DNA of 64,000 bases, from positions 124,001 through 188,000 of the forward strand of contig CALHBJ010000004.1 in NCBI GenBank assembly GCA_937930845.1, written 5' to 3'. Position numbers and translations under genes: made by a program. Within the stretch, counting starts at the first letter, position 1. Each line of letters starts with the position of its first letter. This DNA is from an uncultured Rhizobiaceae group bacterium (GTDB lineage: Bacteria > Pseudomonadota > Alphaproteobacteria > Rhizobiales > Rhizobiaceae). Shown in pieces: positions 60,501 through 64,000 of this stretch. The notes beneath the pieces are model-generated. The model was not told the origin of the DNA. It saw only the letters and a program-made list of their open reading frames with translations, and made no database searches.

Positions 60501-61377
60501 AGGCCTCGATATCCGGGTGGTCGATGTCGACCACCACCATTTTGGCGGCGCGGCGTGTTGTGCCGCCGGATTTGATTGCGCCGGCGGCGCGGTCGCCGAT
60601 TTTCAGGAATGACATCAGGCCGGAAGATTTGCCGCCGCCGGACAAAGGCTCGTTTTCGCCACGAATGTGGGAAAAGTTGGAGCCGGTGCCGGAACCATAT
60701 TTGAACAGGCGGGCTTCGCGCACCCAAAGATCCATGATACCGCCATCGTTGACGAGATCATCGCCCACAGACTGAATGAAACAGGCGTGGGGTTGGGGGT
60801 GTTCGTAGGATGATTTTGATTTGACCAGCTTGCCGGTTTCAAAATCGACATAGTGGTGGCCCTGGGCCGGTCCATCAATGCCATAGGCCCAGTGCAGGCC
60901 GGTGTTGAACCACTGGGGTGAATTGGGCGCCACTTTCTGGGTGGCCAACATGAAACACAGCTCGTCGTGATAGGCGAGGGCATCGTCTTCGCTGTCGAAA
61001 TAGCCGCCCTTCCAGCCCCAGTATGTCCATGTGCCTGCCAGACGACGGAAAACCTGTTCGGAAGTCATCTCCGATGTGTAGCGCTCGGCCTTTGGCAATT
61101 CTTTAAGTGCTTCGGTGTCTTCAACCGACCGCCACAGGAAAGAGGGAATGGAATTTTCCTCAACCTTTTTCAGCCGTGCAGGCACACCGGCCTTACGGAA
61201 ATATTTCTGCGCGATGATGTCGCTTGCCACCTGGCTAAACTGTTCGGGCACCAGAATATTTTCCAGTTTGAATACCACCGAACCATCGGGATTCTTAATC
61301 TCGCTGGTTGCTGTGCGCATGGGCACAAGGTCGAAAGGTGATTGTCCGGCTTTGGTGTAGCGACGTTCTATGCGCAT
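57595..61377 (-). CDS. nrdJ: Vitamin-B12-dependent ribonucleotide reductase NrdJ
   Basis: The 1260-residue protein is class II RNR of the long alphaproteobacterial type. Motifs: [43 protein letters not shown], active-site core [22 protein letters not shown], and [21 protein letters not shown]. The tail has a zinc-finger ([13 protein letters not shown]) ending GCS. A low-complexity Gly/Ser/Ala stretch lies before residue 1190. It reduces ribonucleotides with adenosylcobalamin and needs no oxygen. Paired NrdR-like boxes lie about 330 nt upstream. Confidence 0.97.
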   Translation of the reverse strand: MRIERRYTKAGQSPFDLVPMRTATSEIKNPDGSVVFKLENILVPEQFSQVASDIIAQKYFRKAGVPARLKKVEENSIPSFLWRSVEDTEALKELPKAERYTSEMTSEQVFRRLAGTWTYWGWKGGYFDSEDDALAYHDELCFMLATQKVAPNSPQWFNTGLHWAYGIDGPAQGHHYVDFETGKLVKSKSSYEHPQPHACFIQSVGDDLVNDGGIMDLWVREARLFKYGSGTGSNFSHIRGENEPLSGGGKSSGLMSFLKIGDRAAGAIKSGGTTRRAAKMVVVDIDHPDIEAYIDWKVKEEQKVAAIVTGSKLVSRHMTAIMKACINCEGPGDQCFDPKANPALKREIRLAKKNAVPENYIYRVIQLAKQGYTDIEFPVYNTDWDSEAYLTVSGQNSNNSVSIKDEFLQAVEADADWDLIARKDGSVTKTVKARELWDKIGNAAWQSADPGLHYNTTMNDWHTCPAAGPIRASNPCSEYMFLDDTACNLASINLLQFRRPDKTFDVEAFEHATRLWMMVLEISVLMAQFPSREIAKLSYDYRTTGLGFANIGGLLMTAGIPYDSDEGRAICGAISAIMTGVCYETSALMAKEQGPFPGYGPNKDHMARVMRNHRNAAHGNANGYDALAVNPVPLDHASLQGRDLWAGLSDHAKAAWDRAVELGDKYGYRNAQATVVAPTGTIGLVMDCDTTGIEPDFALVKFKKLAGGGYFKIINRAVPEALEKLGYDVATIEQMITYAVGHGTLKGSNAVSHGALEEKGFGPEQIAAIEDGLAQAFDIKFAFNKFTLGEKFCKETLGFTDDQLNDFSFDVLSALGFTKDEIQAANIWCCGAMTLEGAPGLKDEHLPVFDCATPCGRIGTRSLSTESHIRMMAAAQPFISGAISKTINMPNDAAVEDCNEAYMLSWKLGLKANALYRDGSKLSQPLNASLVEDEEDDEALDNLIDAPAAARAATVTEKIVEKIVEVQRQQAREKLPNRRKGYTQKAVVGGHKVYLRTGEFDDGRIGEIFIDMHKEGAAFRAMMNNFAIAISLGMQYGVPLEEYVEAFTFTKFEPAGIVMGNDAIKNATSILDYVFRELAISYLGRHDLGHVDTSNFAHTALGKGVSEGKAEVVSRGLTRGSKLAVVSSGSAGDNEPAGSANGGNNGSKSGGSAPSGGSTIVTAIGSSGASAATAVAADSGVLMLQEEATAFKRDYEENARSTVEQGEVAPAHTPSKGERRAMAKMQGYEGESCPECQNFTLVRNGTCLKCDSCGSTTGCS

Positions 61378-61491
61378 CTTAAATTCTTTCCGACCTTTTT
61401 GGACCGCTTATTCCCAATGGCGCGGTCAACATATCTGCCACCGGAGCGCCCGTGCGCACCAGATCAATTAACGTGATCGCCGACATTGATG

Positions 61492-61562
61492 ACCGACCAC
61501 CCCCTGAAACCGTCTGCTTTCTTAACGCGAAGCGTTCCGGCTTTTACCGACCAGCCCCCGAA
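61492..61562 (-). repeat. Direct repeat in the nrdJ leader
   Basis: ACCGACCACCCCCTGAA (61492-61508) and ACCGACCAGCCCCCGAA (61546-61562) are 15 of 17 identical and 54 nt apart. Between them lies a small hairpin, AACGC-gaa-GCGTT (61524-61536). All fall in the 5' leader of nrdJ. Confidence 0.6.
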
Positions 61563-61704
61563 GGTTGGCCAATTTGCGAATGCCCTGGAAATACAAGGCG
61601 TTCGCTATATCTTACTTTGTGTGTTGCGCGTGCAGTTCTACACACGTCGCAACGCATGCATGCCCGATCAGAGAAACCCCAAACACCGTTCTCACCACTC
61701 GCAC

Positions 61705-61751
61705 ACACAATATAGCGTGGTTTCCACGCTAAAGACCACAACATCTTGTGG
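61705..61751 (-). promoter_or_regulatory. Paired NrdR-like boxes upstream of nrdJ
   Basis: Two 16-nt elements, ACACAATATAGCGTGG (61705-61720) and CCACAACATCTTGTGG (61736-61751), match the NrdR-box pattern with CAC..GTG ends. Their starts are 31 bp apart, three helical turns, the usual NrdR arrangement. They mark the nrdJ promoter about 330-375 nt before the start codon. Confidence 0.65.
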
Positions 61752-62381
61752 TTAATATGGTGTTAATCTCAACTTTTCACCATTTTGTCACAATCGGGTT
61801 CCGACAGTCATTTGCGCGCACCTCTCCCATCGCTGAAACGGTATATTTCGCAACCGAAATACCTCGCAGCAAGCGTTGATTATACTCTGTACGCGCCGAT
61901 GATTTTCGTTGGTCCGGAAACCCGGAACCGCCCGAAAGTGGCCGATGACCAAACTAACAAAACAGAAATCTGGGTCAACGCATCATGGCAGATTGTAGGT
62001 GGTTGAAAGGCGTATCTTGAGTTGTATTTGCGCTGATTTCCCACACATGCTGTCATCCCTAAACTGCGCGTTTCAAAGGGTTTTAAGAGATCAATCCACG
62101 TCTTGTATCTGCGCCGAAAATTATTTGTAAAAATCTATGAATAAATTTCTTGACCCGGGGCAGTGATAGGTGGGTGGTGATTCCTCTCCCCATATGGACC
62201 CATCATATGGGTAAAATGCGCGTTTTGAGGACTAGATGTTGTGTTGCTGGCAATGAAATTGCGAATCTAATTCCACATCGATTCGTCCACACTATTGGCC
62301 AGAATCGGAGCCAGCCATGCCGGTGGCGCCTGGATGCAAGCTGTGGCACCTCTTGAGGGAAATGATTGAAGAGTGGAACCC
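61752..62381. other. Intergenic stretch before mltB-like gene
   Basis: About 630 bases with no supported gene. It must hold the promoter of the transglycosylase. Short frames here lack family similarity. Confidence 0.45.
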
Positions 62382-63584
62382 ATGATTCTGACCAGGTACA
62401 TTCGCCAGCCCCGATATCTTTACCTTGCCGCTATTGTTGCAATTGCAATTATCGCGGGCGGTGCCGGGTCGGTGGCCCGCGCGGAAACATTTGCAAGCTT
62501 TCTCAAAGGGGTTGAACGGGAAGCCCTGACACGCGGGATTACGAAAGCCACGCTCAACCAGGCGTTTCGTGGCCTGACGCCAGATCCGAACATGGATCGG
62601 CTGACCAAACGCCAACCGGAACTGGTGAAACCCATTGGCGGCTATATTGAACGCCGTGCCAATGGTGGCATGTTGAAAACCGGGCGGCGCAAACTCAAGG
62701 GCGTTTCCCGCACCATGAAAGCCATTGAGCGAACTTATGGCGTTGACCCCTACGTGGTGGTGGCCATATGGGGCATGGAAACCGGCTATGGTGGGGGAAT
62801 TGGCACCAGTGATGTCTTCCGCTCGCTGGCCACCCTTGGCTGGAAGCGATATCGCGGCGATTTCTTCATAGGCGAATTGCTGGATGCGCTGACAATTCTC
62901 CAGCAAGAAGGAATTACGCGCAAACAGATGGTGGGATCATGGGCAGGCGCAATGGGCCAAACCCAGTTCATACCCTCTAGTTTCCTGAAATATGCCGTTG
63001 ATTTTGACAAGGATGGCAAACGCAATTTGTGGAAGAGCAGGGCCGACGCGCTGGCGTCAACCGCCAATTACCTGTCACAAAAAGGCTGGCAGGCCGGGCA
63101 ACCCTGGGGTGTGCCCGTCACACTTCCTACTGGATATAAACGCAATGTTGAAACGCTGGGCTGGAAGCAGTGGAAGGTAAGAGGAGTGAAGCCAGCCGAT
63201 GGCAGTCGCTTCCCTACAAAGGGCACCGCAACATTGTTTTTTCCCGCCGGGGCAGAAGGCCCGGCCTTTTTGATCACGCCCAATTATGAAGTTATCCGCG
63301 ATTATAATTCGTCCGATGCTTATTCATTGTCGGCCGGGTTGCTGGCCAACCGGCTGCGCGGGCGCAAACGTTTTGTCACCAAGTGGCCAACCGACAAGAC
63401 GCTGAACAAAGCGCAACGTATGAAAGTGCAGGAATTGCTGGTGCGCCGGGGCCACAGTGTTCCCAACCGTACCGGCCGCATACTCAAAGGTGTGCGGCTT
63501 GCAATCCGCGACTTTCAACACAGCAAGGGGCTGGTTGCGGACGGTTATCCTGATCGCGAATTGCTGCGCCAATTGTCGCGATAA
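62382..63584 (+). CDS. Lytic murein transglycosylase (MltB-like) with peptidoglycan-binding tail
   Basis: The start at 62382 gives 400 residues with a signal or anchor helix (LAAIVAIAIIAGGAGSVARA). The SLT_2 domain has IWGMETGYGGGIGTSDVFRSLATLGW with the catalytic Glu, SWAGAMGQTQFIPSSFLKYAVDFDKDGKRNLW and ALASTANYLSQKGW. A PG_binding_1 domain (VQELLVRRGHSVPNRTGRILKGVRLAIRDFQHSKGL) closes the protein. It cuts glycan strands of peptidoglycan with 1,6-anhydro ends in the periplasm. Confidence 0.94.
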   Translation: MILTRYIRQPRYLYLAAIVAIAIIAGGAGSVARAETFASFLKGVEREALTRGITKATLNQAFRGLTPDPNMDRLTKRQPELVKPIGGYIERRANGGMLKTGRRKLKGVSRTMKAIERTYGVDPYVVVAIWGMETGYGGGIGTSDVFRSLATLGWKRYRGDFFIGELLDALTILQQEGITRKQMVGSWAGAMGQTQFIPSSFLKYAVDFDKDGKRNLWKSRADALASTANYLSQKGWQAGQPWGVPVTLPTGYKRNVETLGWKQWKVRGVKPADGSRFPTKGTATLFFPAGAEGPAFLITPNYEVIRDYNSSDAYSLSAGLLANRLRGRKRFVTKWPTDKTLNKAQRMKVQELLVRRGHSVPNRTGRILKGVRLAIRDFQHSKGLVADGYPDRELLRQLSR

Positions 63585-63682
63585 TGCGGCAATCGCCGGG
63601 GCAGGCTTTCAACACGTGTGAAACCTGATGCGACGTTCGAATCTGGATTGACTTCGCACCCCGCTTTGACTGATCTGCGCCG

Positions 63683-64000
63683 ATGACTAGAAAACATGCC
63701 ATGCTGACAGTTCTCTGCGGCGCGACTTTTATGTCGTTTGCCGGTGTGATGCTGCGCAATATTGACGATGCGGGCACGATTCAGGTGCTGATATATCGCT
63801 GTTTTGCGCTTGGCAGCGTTGTGCCGTTTATTGCCATGTGGCGGCGCGGAACCTCATTGCCATCGTTTTTTCGGGCGATCAATCGCAATGACTGGATTCT
63901 AGGATGCCTGCTGGCAACCAGCTTCTCGTGCTATATCTATTCAATTCTCAATACGACGGTGGCGAACACGCTGTTTGTGATTGCAGTTTCACCTTTCATT
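63683..64000 (+). CDS. EamA/DMT-family transporter, N-terminal part
   Basis: The frame MTRKHAMLTVLCGATFMSFAGVMLR runs off the right edge after 106 codons. Three hydrophobic helices are seen (FMSFAGVMLR, FALGSVVPFIAMW, LLATSFSCYIYSIL), then TTVANTLFVIAVSPFI, the conserved EamA segment. A drug/metabolite-type exporter; substrate unknown. Confidence 0.8.
   Translation, partial: MTRKHAMLTVLCGATFMSFAGVMLRNIDDAGTIQVLIYRCFALGSVVPFIAMWRRGTSLPSFFRAINRNDWILGCLLATSFSCYIYSILNTTVANTLFVIAVSPFI

Noticed and set aside
61378-61700. Cobalamin riboswitch in the nrdJ leader
   Set aside because: The B12-box (GCCACTG) and core motifs are not found on the minus strand; only a repeat and a small hairpin are visible.
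1-64000. CRISPR arrays, rRNA, tRNA and intact transposases
   Set aside because: I looked for regular short repeats, cloverleaf motifs and transposase motifs and found none that hold up.

Overview
The window is a chromosome segment of an alphaproteobacterium, most likely a marine or soil member of Hyphomicrobiales or a relative. The grounds are gene content and order: a soxSRT / soxVWXYZABCD layout of the alphaproteobacterial type, a vitamin-B12-dependent ribonucleotide reductase with paired NrdR-like boxes, DUF1489, a MaeB-type malic enzyme and a complete bhcABCD/bhcR locus. I see no tRNA, rRNA, CRISPR array or intact insertion sequence.

Layout. (1) 1-9.3 kb holds mixed housekeeping and amino-acid-type genes: a P1 peptidase with a periplasmic binding protein, an orphan biotin-dependent carboxylase alpha subunit, small membrane proteins, and a DUF1028-RidA-flavoprotein cluster. 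(2) 9.3-10.2 kb is a gene graveyard: a chimeric remnant of an aminotransferase and an M20 deacetylase, next to the tail of a LuxR-type regulator. (3) 10.4-25.8 kb is a full sulfur-oxidation (Sox) island: soxVW, soxXYZA, soxB and soxCD on one strand; soxS, soxR, soxT, a decayed cupredoxin and soxEF on the other; then rhodaneses, metallo-beta-lactamase-fold proteins, a DUF2892 protein and a Crp/Fnr regulator. One 16-bp palindrome pattern (ATTCA-N6-TGAAT) sits before most of its transcription units and is a strong candidate SoxR operator. (4) 26-36 kb carries urate breakdown: PuuD (overlapping a malic enzyme), HIU hydrolase, a fused allantoinase/OHCU decarboxylase, ureidoglycine aminohydrolase and a purine permease. 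(5) 36.7-42.7 kb carries the beta-hydroxyaspartate cycle (bhcABCD, divergent bhcR), which turns glyoxylate into aspartate/oxaloacetate. Purine breakdown makes glyoxylate, so regions 4 and 5 together with the malic enzyme read as one carbon-and-nitrogen salvage unit. (6) 43-44.5 kb has small secreted proteins, including one built from five 22-residue repeats. (7) 44.8-50.3 kb is an ABC uptake cluster with a flavoprotein, a GntR regulator and a divergent shikimate-dehydrogenase-like enzyme. (8) 50.5-57 kb is a defence island: a small tyrosine recombinase, an EVE-like/HNH nuclease, a HEPN-like protein and a two-gene OLD-nuclease/UvrD-helicase operon resembling Gabija. (9) 57.6-64 kb returns to core genes: nrdJ, a lytic transglycosylase and the start of an EamA transporter.

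The least explained items are the 22-residue repeat protein with alternating Cys pairs and Lys/Arg pairs, the long repeat-bearing leader of nrdJ, and the exact nature of the OLD/UvrD pair. All functional names rest on motif and family recognition by eye; no database search was run.
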